DNA from: Rhodocyclaceae bacterium | GTDB taxonomy: Bacteria > Pseudomonadota > Gammaproteobacteria > Burkholderiales > Rhodocyclaceae | NCBI GenBank assembly: GCA_013388985.1 | Contig: JACAEF010000052.1 | Location: forward strand, 1 to 64,000 | DNA: 64,000 nt | Direction of reading: 5' to 3' | Part shown: positions 56,602-64,000 of the stretch, piece after piece | Numbering within the stretch: position 1 is the first letter of the stretch | Layout of the letters: every line of letters begins with the position of its first letter | Made by a program: the position numbers and the translations under genes | Notes under the pieces: generated by a model | The model's input: the letters and a program-made list of their open reading frames with translations, nothing else | Database searches by the model: none | Told to the model about the DNA's origin: nothing

Positions 56602-58578
56602 ATGGATCTGGTTCCGCTCGAAATTCCTGCGCTGCTCGGCCTGTTCCGCGAGACCCTCGACAGCAGCCTGGTCGAGCGCGGCATGGCCGAGGGGCTCGGC
56701 CTCCTGGGAAATGCGGATGCCTTCTGGCAGGCCGTCGAGATGGCGGAATTGCAGCGCATGGCCCAAGGCGGCAATCCACACGCCCAGGCGGAGCTGGCCT
56801 GGCGTTGTGCCGTCGGCGCGGGTATTACCCCCTCCGCAGAGGATGCGGTGCGCTGGGCGTCGAGTAGCGCCGAGCAGCATTGCGCCGCCGGGGAAGCCGT
56901 GCTCGGCTGGCTGCTCTATCGAGGCATCGGCCTGCCGCGTGATTTTCGCGAGGCAGCGCGCCTGTTCGAGCAGGCGGCCCGGCAACGGGATGGCCGCGGC
57001 CAGACCTGGCTCGCCCTCTGCCTGCTGCGGGGGCATGGCGTCGCGGCCGACGAAGAGCGTGGTCTCCGGTTGCTCCGCGAGGCGGCGCAATCCGGCAACC
57101 GCGATGCGCAATACTGGCTGGGGCGGTTTTCATATACCGGCGAGCACCTGCCCGCCGATCCCGCCACGGCCGTGGAATGGTTGCAGCGGGCCAGCCTGCA
57201 GGGGCATTTCGAGGCCCACGATCTGCTTGCCCGCTGCCTCTTCTTCGGACGCGGCGTTGCGCAGGATCGCGCCGCAGCGGTGCGGCTGTGGGAGAAAGCC
57301 GCGGCGGCGCAGGTGCCGACGGCGATGTTCAGCCTCGGCCTCTGCCTTTATGCCGGAGAAGGGACGTCGGTCGACTACCCCCAGGCCGTCCGTTGGCTGC
57401 GGGCGGCGGCGCGCCAAGGCGTGGTCGAGGCGATGACCCTGCTCGGCCAGTGCGCCACCTTCGGCTTCGGTCTCGCGCCCGATCCCGAAGTCGGCCTCTC
57501 ATGGTATCGCCGCGCCGCCGCGCTGGGCAGCCGCGAAGCGCAATACGAACTCGGCGAAGCCTATGCTACCGGCCGTGGGTCGCTGGAGCGCGATCTGGCG
57601 CAAGCCGTGCATTGGTGGCGCGAAGCGGCTGCGCGTGGCCATGCGCGCGCGCAGCTCAAGCTCGGCCATTGCCACCGCTGGGGGGAGGGCGTCGAGGAAA
57701 ACAAGACGCTGGCGCTCGCCTGGTACCGGCGAGCCGCGGCCGGTGGCGAGGCGAGTGCCCACGTCTGGCTCGGGGAATGTCATGAGCATGGCGAAGGCGT
57801 GCCCCGTGATGCGGTCGAGGCGCGCCGCCACTATCACGCCGCGGCGGATGCCGGGCTCGCGCACGGCCAGGCCGAACTGGGCCGCTGCCTGCTTTACGGC
57901 ATCGGTGGCCAGGCCGATGTCGCGCGCGGCGAGGCCCTGCTGCGCGAGGCGGCCGAGCATGGCTGGCAGCCGGCGCTGGACGAGCTGATGCGTTACTGGT
58001 TCAACGAGGGCGAACGGCATTTCCACGGCCGCGGCACGATCGCCGATGCCGCCCGGGCGCGCGAGTGTTACCGCAAGGCCGGCGAGCTCGGCCACCGGCG
58101 CGCCGCCTGGATGCTGGCCGAATGCCTGCGCCACGGCCTCGGCGGCCCTGCCGACGTCGTGCAGGCGGTGACCTGGTACCGCCGCGCGGCGACGCTTTTC
58201 GATGCCAAGCTGGCGCTGGCCGATCTCTATTACCACGGTGAGGGCGTGGCGCAGAATTACCGCGAAGCCTTCCGCTGGTTCGCGCAGGCCGCCGAGCAGC
58301 AGGAGGATGCCTATGCGCTCTACAGCCTCGGCTTCATGCTGCTCCACGGCCAGGGGGTGCGCCGCGATACGCGTCTGGCCTTGCGGCGGCTGCGTCGCGC
58401 GGCGCTGCTCGGCGAGCCGAACGCGCAGTACGAGCTCGGCTGCGCCTGGTATCGCGGGGTGGGCGGTGCAAAAAATCCGAAGCTGGCGATGAAATGGCTG
58501 CGCATGGCCGCCGCCCACGGCCACGAGGCGGCGCGCGCGTTCCTCGAAAGGATCGGGGAGGGCAAGAAGCTCAACTGA
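56602..58578 (+). CDS. Sel1-repeat (SLR) protein
   Basis: A 658-residue protein made almost wholly of Sel1-like repeats: about 15 units with spacing near 36 residues and motifs such as AQYELG, GEGV and ARxWLRRAA. There is no signal peptide or catalytic domain, so it is a cytoplasmic scaffold for protein contacts. The first 45 residues are less repetitive. It is convergent with the histidine-kinase gene and their ends overlap by 8 nt. Confidence 0.93.
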   Translation: MDLVPLEIPALLGLFRETLDSSLVERGMAEGLGLLGNADAFWQAVEMAELQRMAQGGNPHAQAELAWRCAVGAGITPSAEDAVRWASSSAEQHCAAGEAVLGWLLYRGIGLPRDFREAARLFEQAARQRDGRGQTWLALCLLRGHGVAADEERGLRLLREAAQSGNRDAQYWLGRFSYTGEHLPADPATAVEWLQRASLQGHFEAHDLLARCLFFGRGVAQDRAAAVRLWEKAAAAQVPTAMFSLGLCLYAGEGTSVDYPQAVRWLRAAARQGVVEAMTLLGQCATFGFGLAPDPEVGLSWYRRAAALGSREAQYELGEAYATGRGSLERDLAQAVHWWREAAARGHARAQLKLGHCHRWGEGVEENKTLALAWYRRAAAGGEASAHVWLGECHEHGEGVPRDAVEARRHYHAAADAGLAHGQAELGRCLLYGIGGQADVARGEALLREAAEHGWQPALDELMRYWFNEGERHFHGRGTIADAARARECYRKAGELGHRRAAWMLAECLRHGLGGPADVVQAVTWYRRAATLFDAKLALADLYYHGEGVAQNYREAFRWFAQAAEQQEDAYALYSLGFMLLHGQGVRRDTRLALRRLRRAALLGEPNAQYELGCAWYRGVGGAKNPKLAMKWLRMAAAHGHEAARAFLERIGEGKKLN

Positions 58579-59878
58579 CCGGTAGGACGATGCGCGCGGC
58601 CAACCCTCCGCCCTCGCGCGGCTTGAGTTCCAGCCGTCCGCGATGGGCACGGGCGATGCGCTCGACGATCGCCAGCCCCAGGCCTGCACCGCCGGCGTTG
58701 GAGCGCGCGGTCTCGCCGCGGGTGAAGGGCTGCTTGAGGCGCTCGGCATCCTCCGGGGCGATGCCGGGCCCGCGGTCGAGCACCGCGATGACGAGATCGC
58801 CGCCTTCGCGGGAGAGAGTCAGCTCGACCGGTGCGGCCTGGCCGCCATGGCGCAGCGCGTTTTCGACCAGATTGACGATTGCGCGGCGCAAGGGCTCGCG
58901 ATGCGCCGGCAGCGAAAATTCGGCGCTGGCGGGACGGCACTGCACCTTCTCGCCATAGCGCGCGGCGATTTCGGCGAGCAAGGCGGCGAGATCGGTGGGC
59001 TGCGGGAGCTGACCGTCGATCGCCTGCGGACGCGCGAAGTCGAGGAACTGGCCGATGGTGCGGTCCATCTCGGCGATGTCGGCTTCCATCGCGGCGCGCG
59101 CTTCCGGTTCGGCGACCGAAAGCTCGATGTCCATGCGCAGGCGGGTCAGCGGGGTGCGCAGGTCGTGCGAGATGCCGGCGAGCAGAAGGCGGCGATCTTC
59201 CTCGAGCTGCTTGAGGTTCTGGCTCATCTGGTTGAAGGCGTGGGTCACGGCGATGAGTTCGTCCGGACCTCTTTCGGGTAGGGGCGGCGGCGTCTCGCCG
59301 CGGCCGAGCTGGCGCGCGGCGCCCTCGAGCGCCTTGAGCGGCCGGGCGAGGCGCAGCACGATCAGCCAGGCGCCCGCCAGCGCCAGCAGCAGCACGAGGG
59401 CGCCCCAGCCGAGCCAGTGCAGCGGGAAGCGGCGTTCGAGGCGTTCACGCGGCAGCGCGAGCCAGAAGTCGCCCTCTTCGCCGGGAAAGAGGCTGAAACT
59501 GACGAACAGGCCCGGTTCGCCGTTGAGCTCGAAGGCGAGCCGCGTCTCGGGGCCGAGCCGTTCGCGCAGATCGTGTTCGAGATGCCGGGTGAGGGCAGTG
59601 GGCGGCGGGGGGACGATATGGTCGCCGGCCTCTGCCGGATAGACGTGCACGCCCTCGATGTCGGAGAGCTCGGCGAGCAGGTCGATGCGCCGTTCCGGCC
59701 GCGCGGCCAGCAAGGCGGTGCGCGTGAGGTTGCTGATGCTGACGATGGTCTGTGCCAGCGCATGGGCGCGCGGCTCGACCTCGGCCTGGCGGAAGATCGC
59801 CAGCCACGCGGCCACCGCCGTGAGCATCAGCGTGGCGATCAGCAGGAAGGCGCGCCAGAGCAGGCTATGAGGCAGCAA
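58571..59878 (-). CDS. envZ: Sensor histidine kinase, EnvZ/OmpB type
   Basis: A 435-residue membrane kinase. Two transmembrane helices (about residues 5-25 and 150-172) bracket a periplasmic sensor, then a HAMP domain, then the H-box with LAGISHDLRTPLTRLRMD (phospho-His near 236), the N-box NLVENALRHGG and the G-boxes DRGPGI and GAGLGLAIVERI. The start is probably TTG at 59878, which overlaps the regulator gene; the ORF track's start adds unrelated residues. One repeat copy in the catalytic domain gives CRPASAEF. Confidence 0.88.
   Translation of the reverse strand: MLPHSLLWRAFLLIATLMLTAVAAWLAIFRQAEVEPRAHALAQTIVSISNLTRTALLAARPERRIDLLAELSDIEGVHVYPAEAGDHIVPPPPTALTRHLEHDLRERLGPETRLAFELNGEPGLFVSFSLFPGEEGDFWLALPRERLERRFPLHWLGWGALVLLLALAGAWLIVLRLARPLKALEGAARQLGRGETPPPLPERGPDELIAVTHAFNQMSQNLKQLEEDRRLLLAGISHDLRTPLTRLRMDIELSVAEPEARAAMEADIAEMDRTIGQFLDFARPQAIDGQLPQPTDLAALLAEIAARYGEKVQCRPASAEFSLPAHREPLRRAIVNLVENALRHGGQAAPVELTLSREGGDLVIAVLDRGPGIAPEDAERLKQPFTRGETARSNAGGAGLGLAIVERIARAHRGRLELKPREGGGLAARIVLPVS
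58915..58940 (-). repeat. Dispersed 25-bp repeat, in-gene copy (histidine kinase)
   Basis: The minus strand reads GTGCCGTCCCGCC then AGCGCCGAATTTT, sense to the kinase and in the hda-type frame as CRPASAEF. It sits at the start of the ATP-binding domain. Confidence 0.8.
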
Positions 59879-60620
59879 GCGTCTTTTCTTGACCGTCAGG
59901 GACGAACACATAGCCGAAGCCCCACACGGTCTGGATGTGGCGTGGCTTGGCCGGGTCTTCCTCGACGAGCTTGCGAAGGCGCGAGATCTGCACGTCGATG
60001 GCGCGGTCGAACACGCCATGCTCGCGGCCGCGCGCCAGCTCCATCAGCTTGTCGCGCGAGAGAGGCTGGCGCGGGTGCTTGAGCAAGACCGCAAGCAGGC
60101 CGAATTCGCCGGTGGTGAGCATCGTCGTGGTCTCGCCGCGTTTCAGCTCGCGCGTGGCGAGATTGACTTCGACCGTGCCGAAGCGGACGATTTCCGGCAT
60201 CGGCGCCGGCGCTCCCGCCGGTGTCATGGTGGCGCGCCGGCGCAGGATGGCGTGGATGCGGGCGACCAGCTCGCGCGGATTGAAGGGTTTGGGCAGATAA
60301 TCGTCGGCACCGAGCTCCAGGCCGACGATGCGGTCGATGTCGTCGCCCTTCGCGGTGAGCATCAGGATCGCGATGTCGTTCTGCGTCCCGCCATTGCCGC
60401 GGAGGCGGCGGCAGATCGACAGGCCGTCCTCGCCGGGCAGCATCAGGTCGAGCACGATCAGGTCATACAGCTCGCGCTCCAGCGCGCGGTCCATGCCGGC
60501 CGCGTCCGCGACGGCCTTGACCGTGAAGCCCTGGTCGGCGAGATAGCGCTCGAGCTGGCTGCGCAGCCGCAAGTCGTCGTCGACGACGAGAAGTTTCGGT
60601 TTGCGGGTCTCGGTATTCAT
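59865..60620 (-). CDS. ompR: DNA-binding response regulator, OmpR family
   Basis: A 251-residue regulator with a receiver domain (VVDDDLRLRSQLE; phospho-Asp in LIVLDLMLPGEDG near residue 56; Lys in YLPKPFNPRE) and a C-terminal winged helix (TTGEFGLLAVLLKHP, DVQISRLRKLVEEDP, VWGFGYVFVP). The start MNTETRKP at 60620 fits the family better than the longer ORF. It is upstream of the kinase gene and overlaps it, as in ompR-envZ. What the pair senses is unknown. Confidence 0.93.
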   Translation of the reverse strand: MNTETRKPKLLVVDDDLRLRSQLERYLADQGFTVKAVADAAGMDRALERELYDLIVLDLMLPGEDGLSICRRLRGNGGTQNDIAILMLTAKGDDIDRIVGLELGADDYLPKPFNPRELVARIHAILRRRATMTPAGAPAPMPEIVRFGTVEVNLATRELKRGETTTMLTTGEFGLLAVLLKHPRQPLSRDKLMELARGREHGVFDRAIDVQISRLRKLVEEDPAKPRHIQTVWGFGYVFVPDGQEKTLAAS

Positions 60621-60745
60621 CAGGCGCAAGGATACCGCCGAATCCCGGCCGGAATCATTGCCGGATGTTACGTGGCCCGTCTCTGGCAACGGCTTGTTAC
60701 AAAGGGGTGTTCGCCCTCATCGGTCGACCCCCTACAATGATCGTC

Positions 60746-61039
60746 ATGAAAAACCTCGCTCATGTTCTCATCCTGCTGGGCTGCGCGGCGGGCACGACCG
60801 CCGCGCTGGCGCAGGCTGCGCCGCCGCCACCGCCTCAACCGGCACCCTACGAGGTGCCGCGCGGCCCGTGGCGCGACCTGGCGCCGGAACAGCGCGAGCG
60901 TTGGCGCGAATGGCATGACGAGCGGCGTCAAGAGCGGCGCGATGCCTGGCGTGAGATGAGCCCCGAAGAGCGTCATCAATTACGGCGCGACATCCGCGAT
61001 GCCGGCAAGTTCTACCGGCGGGGTCCGCGGCACGACTGA
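60746..61039 (+). CDS. Small periplasmic DUF3106-like protein
   Basis: A 97-residue protein with a signal peptide (cleavage near ALAQA), a proline-rich stretch and a charged helix-rich remainder with EQRERWREWHDERRQERRDAW-like repeats, a pattern of DUF3106 or CpxP/Spy-type helical proteins. It may be a stress-related periplasmic chaperone, by analogy only. Start MKNLAHVLI is preceded in frame by another ATG three codons earlier. It is divergent from the ompR-like gene. Confidence 0.7.
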   Translation: MKNLAHVLILLGCAAGTTAALAQAAPPPPPQPAPYEVPRGPWRDLAPEQRERWREWHDERRQERRDAWREMSPEERHQLRRDIRDAGKFYRRGPRHD

Positions 61040-61147
61040 AAATCCTCCTTGACTTCCCGGGCTGCTGTGCTTTGCTGAAAACATAGTAAAAGAGTCGGGT
61101 AATACCCGGCCCATTCCGATGTCTCAACCCGAACCAAGGAGACTGCC

Positions 61148-61513
61148 ATGTACGACATCAACAAGTTCATCGCCAATCCCGGGCTCTTCAAACACGATGC
61201 GGAAGGCTTTCTCGCCGAGCTGCCGCACTGGTCGCCGCGGGTCGCCGGCCAGCTCGCCGAGGAAGAGGGCTTGCTGCTGACCGATGCCCATTGGGATGTC
61301 ATCTACCGCCTGCGCGAGAAATACCGCACCATGGGGCCCGAATGGACGGCGCGCGAAGTGACCCGGGCGCTCGAAGAGGATTTCGCCACCCTCGGCGGAA
61401 GGCGCCATCTGTACGAACTCTTCCCGGGTGGGCCGCTGGCCCAGGGCTGCAAGCTGGCCGGCCTGCCACTGCCGCAAGGCACGCGCGATCCGTCGTTCGG
61501 CAGCGTGCATTGA
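61148..61513 (+). CDS. DsrC/TusE-family sulfur-transfer protein, atypical C-terminus
   Basis: A 121-residue protein that keeps the DsrC/TusE fold: LPHWSPRVAGQLAEEEGLLLTDAHWDVIY near residues 25-55 and a C-terminal arm with LYELFPGGPLAQGCKLAGLPLPQG. In DsrC the arm ends in CysB-N10-CysA near the last residue. Here CysB is present in QGCKLAGLP but the CysA position is Thr, and a 9-residue tail (RDPSFGSVH) follows. So it cannot form the usual persulfide/trisulfide pair. A strong ribosome site precedes the ATG. It is convergent with cbiO (2 nt). Confidence 0.9.
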   Translation: MYDINKFIANPGLFKHDAEGFLAELPHWSPRVAGQLAEEEGLLLTDAHWDVIYRLREKYRTMGPEWTAREVTRALEEDFATLGGRRHLYELFPGGPLAQGCKLAGLPLPQGTRDPSFGSVH

Positions 61514-61515
61514 AA

Positions 61516-62298
61516 TCAGCCGACGTCCCAGTCGTGGGCGTGTAAGTGGGCGTGTGTCGCGCCGCCATGCCGGTGGCGATGGCGGTGCGCGAGACGGGCC
61601 TCTTCGAGGAGCGCGAGGTTGGCGAGCGCGGCGTCGACCGGGCCGTCGTAGAGAAGCCGCCCGCCCTCGCCCATCACCAGGCAGCGGCTGCCCAGTTCCG
61701 CGGCGAGCGAAAGATTGTGCGTGGCCGCGACCACGGTCGTGTCCGCCTCGAGCAGCGTGTCGATCAGCCAGCCGACGGTGGCGGGGTCGAGGCTCGCCGA
61801 AGGCTCGTCGAGCAGCAGCAGTTGCGGTTCGATCGCCAGTACGCAGGCTAAGGCGACCTTCTGCTTTTCGCCGCCGGAGAGCAGAAAGGGCGGCTGGTCG
61901 AGCCGGGGAACGAGACCGAACGCCGCCGCCCAGCGCTCGGCACATGCGTCGGGTTCCGGCAGCGCCAGCTGCCGCGGGCCGTAGGCGATCTCCTCGCGCA
62001 CCGTCGGGTTGAACAGCATCGCCTCCGGGTGCTGGAAGAGCAGTGCGCATTCCTGGCGGAAGCGGCGGGCGAAGTGCCGGTCCGCCAGCGCCGACTTCGC
62101 CAGCGGTTCGCCGCGATAGCGGATCGTGCCGGCTTGTGGAAAGACGAGGCCGTTCATCAGCTTGAGCAGCGTCGACTTGCCGCAGCCGTTGGCGCCGAGG
62201 ATGACGGCTTTGTCGCCTTGCCGAATCTTCAGCGACAGGCCGTCGATCACCGGCTTGTCCTCTTCCCAGCCGAAGCGGATGCGATCGAGCTCGATCAT
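61516..62298 (-). CDS. cbiO: Energy-coupling-factor Co/Ni transporter ATPase (CbiO/NikO)
   Basis: A 260-residue ABC ATPase. Walker A is LGANGCGKSTL near residue 34, the signature LLSGGEKQKVALA near 139, and Walker B LLLLDEPSASLDP near 160. It powers the CbiMQO-type metal importer. The C-terminal tail is very rich in histidine (HRHRHRHGG, HAHLHAHDWDVG), as in nickel or cobalt proteins. It starts at MIELDR and overlaps cbiQ by 4 nt. A repeat copy lies in it at 62074, in antisense. Confidence 0.93.
   Translation of the reverse strand: MIELDRIRFGWEEDKPVIDGLSLKIRQGDKAVILGANGCGKSTLLKLMNGLVFPQAGTIRYRGEPLAKSALADRHFARRFRQECALLFQHPEAMLFNPTVREEIAYGPRQLALPEPDACAERWAAAFGLVPRLDQPPFLLSGGEKQKVALACVLAIEPQLLLLDEPSASLDPATVGWLIDTLLEADTTVVAATHNLSLAAELGSRCLVMGEGGRLLYDGPVDAALANLALLEEARLAHRHRHRHGGATHAHLHAHDWDVG
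62074..62096 (+). repeat. Dispersed 25-bp repeat, in-gene copy (cbiO)
   Basis: The plus strand reads GTGCCGGTCCGCC then AGCGCCGACTT. It is the only in-gene copy in antisense relative to its host; the cbiO frame reads SALADRH. It also diverges at two positions, so it is less secure. Confidence 0.55.
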
Positions 62299-62855
62299 CG
62301 CTCGAAAGCGCCGCGCGAACGCATCGCCAGCGCGACTTCGGTCGATTGCGCCTGAGCCTTGTCGAGCAGGGCCATGGCCTGCGCGGCGGCATGGTGGCGG
62401 CGGTCGCCCAGGCGCGGACGGCAGGGGGTACGGCTGGCGAAGGCCAGCCGGAAATCGCGGATCAGTCGCTCGAACGCACGCGCCTGGCCGAGGGCCAGCG
62501 CGGCGACCAGCGTCGCCGTCGGCCAAGCCTGCAAGGCTTTGAGCAGATTCACGCGCGCGACGCACCAAAAGCCCAGATAGGCCATCAGCAGCACGCGCAG
62601 GTTGGCGGTGAGCAGCCAGCCGGTATCGAGCGCGCCGCGCCACAGTCCGACGATGACGACGCCGAGGCTCGCCGTCAGGTTGAAGGCGAGGATCGCCAGC
62701 AGGCTTTTCTTCAGGAGGCGCCAGCGCCCGGTTCCCGCCAGCGCGATGGCGAGGGCGAGCCCCGCGCCCAGCCACGCCGGATCGTGGATGAAAGTCGGCG
62801 CTGGCAGCACGGCAAGGTAGAGGAGAAGTGTCTGACGGGAAGTCACGGAAGCCAT
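62295..62855 (-). CDS. cbiQ: Co/Ni ECF transporter transmembrane protein CbiQ/NikQ
   Basis: A 186-residue membrane protein, about five helices, with the family's coupling helix region near the C-terminus (AQAMALLDKAQAQSTEVALAMRSRG). The start is MASVTSRQ at 62855; the ORF track's longer version runs through cbiM in another frame. It is short for CbiQ (about 220) because the N-terminal part is compact. A repeat copy early in the gene encodes LAVLPAPTF. Overlaps cbiO by 4 nt and cbiM by 13 nt. Confidence 0.88.
   Translation of the reverse strand: MASVTSRQTLLLYLAVLPAPTFIHDPAWLGAGLALAIALAGTGRWRLLKKSLLAILAFNLTASLGVVIVGLWRGALDTGWLLTANLRVLLMAYLGFWCVARVNLLKALQAWPTATLVAALALGQARAFERLIRDFRLAFASRTPCRPRLGDRRHHAAAQAMALLDKAQAQSTEVALAMRSRGAFER
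62791..62815 (-). repeat. Dispersed 25-bp repeat, in-gene copy (cbiQ)
   Basis: The minus strand reads CTTGCCGTGCTGCC then AGCGCCGACTTTC, in sense orientation and read as LPAPTF, near the N-terminus of CbiQ. Confidence 0.7.
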
Positions 62856-63484
62856 TTTCGCGCTTTTGCGTAGCGCCAGACGGCCAGCGTCAGCGCTGCC
62901 TCGCCCAGGCCGATCAGCGCATGCGGGATCAAGAGCGCCGGCAGCGTGATCTCGATGCCGAAAGGGAAGAACAGCGGCGCGCCGTCCGGCCGCTGCGCGA
63001 TCAGTGGCTGGATGCCGAGCACCAGCGCGATCAGCGCGGCGGAGACCATCACCGCCAGCCAGGCGGCGAGGGCGACGGCGAGACTTTCGTTGAGCGGCCG
63101 CAGCAGCTTGAAGGCGAGGATGGCCGTCGCGCTGCCGGCCAGGCCCATCGCCAGGGCATTGACCGGCAGCGCGGTGAGACCGCCGGCGCCGAACAGCAGG
63201 GCTTGCAGCAGCAGCACGCCCGAATAGGCGAGAAACGCCGTGCGCAGGCCGAACAGCAGCGCGAGGAGCGCGATTCCCAGCGCATGGCCGCTGGTGCCGC
63301 CGGGCAGGGGCAGCATCACCAGCCCCAGGCCGTAGGCGAGCGCGGTGGTCATCGCCAGCCGGGGGACCTGCGTCTCGTCCAACGTCGTCCTCAGTCCGCG
63401 CGCCGCCCAGCCCCACGCGCCGACGGCGATCGCCGCGGCGGGAAGATAGGTCTGCGGCGAGAGGAAGCCGTCGGGGATGTGCAT
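62843..63484 (-). CDS. cbiM: Co/Ni ECF transporter substrate-binding membrane protein CbiM
   Basis: A 213-residue membrane protein whose N-terminus MHIPDGFLSPQTY carries the essential His2 used in metal binding, so MHIPDG at 63484 is the certain start. Six or seven helices follow, with the conserved GGTSGHALGIALLALLFG segment. CbiN or NikL partners are not seen nearby. Its ATG overlaps the stop of the gene before it. Confidence 0.93.
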   Translation of the reverse strand: MHIPDGFLSPQTYLPAAAIAVGAWGWAARGLRTTLDETQVPRLAMTTALAYGLGLVMLPLPGGTSGHALGIALLALLFGLRTAFLAYSGVLLLQALLFGAGGLTALPVNALAMGLAGSATAILAFKLLRPLNESLAVALAAWLAVMVSAALIALVLGIQPLIAQRPDGAPLFFPFGIEITLPALLIPHALIGLGEAALTLAVWRYAKARKWLP

Positions 63485-64000
63485 CAGAACAGCGTCGACA
63501 CGGAAAAGATCAGCCGGTATTTTTCCTTGCCCTCGGCGCCTTGCTGGGCGGCGGATTCGTTCAGTTTCGTCCACACGGCTTTCTTGATGCCGCAGGCAAA
63601 GCTCATGCCGCCCTTGTAAAGGCGCACGCCGGGCAGGAGATAGAGCACCTTGCCGCCGCTGGCCTCCGCCGGCACACCATTTTCGATGTCGCGGCCGAGG
63701 CGCAGATACTGCGCTTCGAGCACGCCATCGACGCGCAGGCGGCGTTCCGCATCGGCGAAGAGGCGCTGCGCCAGACTCAGGTTGAGACGGGTTTCGCCGC
63801 CGAACTTCATCGTGTTGCCATCGGCGTAGCGGTATTCCTGGAAGCGGATCGTCGAGGCTTCGAGGTTGAAGGTCGCATCGCGCGAGAGCTGCCGGGTCGC
63901 GGTGAAGCCGAGATTGAAGGAAGGCTTGCCGAAGCCGAGCGACTTGCCGGGGTCGATCGATCCGTCGGCGAGGCGATGGTTGGCATCGCCCGTCGGCAGC
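63484..64000 (-). CDS. Partial beta-rich protein, C-terminal 172 residues
   Basis: The gene enters from the right edge. Its visible part alternates aromatic and polar residues as in an outer-membrane or periplasmic beta protein: LGFTATRQLSRDATFNLEAS, TMKFGGETRLNLSLAQRLF and the C-terminal KYRLIFSVSTLF, ending in a phenylalanine as many outer-membrane barrels do. It is translated with cbiM (TGATG), so it may be an outer-membrane route for the same metal. Not identified further. Confidence 0.65.
   Translation of the reverse strand, partial: LPTGDANHRLADGSIDPGKSLGFGKPSFNLGFTATRQLSRDATFNLEASTIRFQEYRYADGNTMKFGGETRLNLSLAQRLFADAERRLRVDGVLEAQYLRLGRDIENGVPAEASGGKVLYLLPGVRLYKGGMSFACGIKKAVWTKLNESAAQQGAEGKEKYRLIFSVSTLF

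Noticed and set aside
61148-61513. Ordinary TusE/DsrC
   Set aside because: The last conserved cysteine needed for both is replaced by Thr, so I kept only a family-level name.

Overview
This is a high-GC, gene-dense stretch of a betaproteobacterial chromosome, most plausibly Rhodocyclales or a relative in the Nitrosomonadales. That placement is an inference. It rests on protein style, on gene orders such as clpS-clpA beside cspA and icd, and on an energy metabolism rich in c-type cytochromes, with flavocytochrome c, NapC-type and NrfD-type proteins and FNR-type promoters. I see no rRNA or tRNA genes, CRISPR array, prophage or insertion sequence.

Layout. Bases 1-970: an FNR box drives a leftward secreted protein (only its N-terminus is in the window, possibly Sec-type nitrous oxide reductase), with two small membrane proteins on the other side. 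963-12576: mostly leftward housekeeping genes (rsgA, phhB, an M48 protease, a GT39-like membrane protein, rpmE, rho, trxA, then pcnB-folK-DUF486-panB-panC), with orn facing the other way and a Phd/VapC toxin-antitoxin pair. 12632-18908: HAD hydrolase, hda, purM, a PilZ protein, a miaA gene broken by one amber codon, mutL. 18943-25041: a tightly overlapping rightward operon (dedA, lipoprotein, purN, DUF3108, RsmB-like, PLD, mscS). 25081-27565: a TDT/SLAC1 transporter divergent from a sigma-54 activator. 27979-30858: rpmG-rpmB, radC, coaBC, dut. 30955-34632: a leftward electron-transfer operon (NapC-type tetraheme, EB_dh-type haem protein, FccA-like and FccB-like flavocytochrome c). 34887-48993: glyoxylate and TCA genes (malate synthase, glycerate kinase, isocitrate lyase, icd, aceK, a class V aminotransferase) interleaved with a LysR regulator, rraA, clpA, clpS and cspA. 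50089-54337: an FNR-promoter operon with a Tat iron-sulfur protein, NrfD-like protein, tetraheme cytochrome, unknown protein and hemerythrin, closed by a terminator. 54356-61513: sodB, xseA, a Sel1-repeat protein, an OmpR/EnvZ-type pair, a small periplasmic protein and an atypical DsrC/TusE protein. 61516-64000: a CbiMQO-type Ni/Co importer and a partial beta-rich protein.

How the genes work together. The glyoxylate shunt is nearly complete: aceA and malate synthase share an identical 14-bp palindromic site, and icd is paired with its kinase/phosphatase AceK. Two separate quinone/cytochrome c modules suggest respiration on sulfur compounds or nitrogen oxides. The two perfect FNR boxes each sit near -41.5 from a -10 element, pointing to control by oxygen limitation.

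The most unusual signal is a dispersed ~25-bp repeat with 17 copies at 15 loci. Nine loci are inside coding sequences, in frame, and nearly all copies have the same orientation relative to the transcript. It resembles an in-gene mobile or RNA-level element, and I do not recognise it as a named family.
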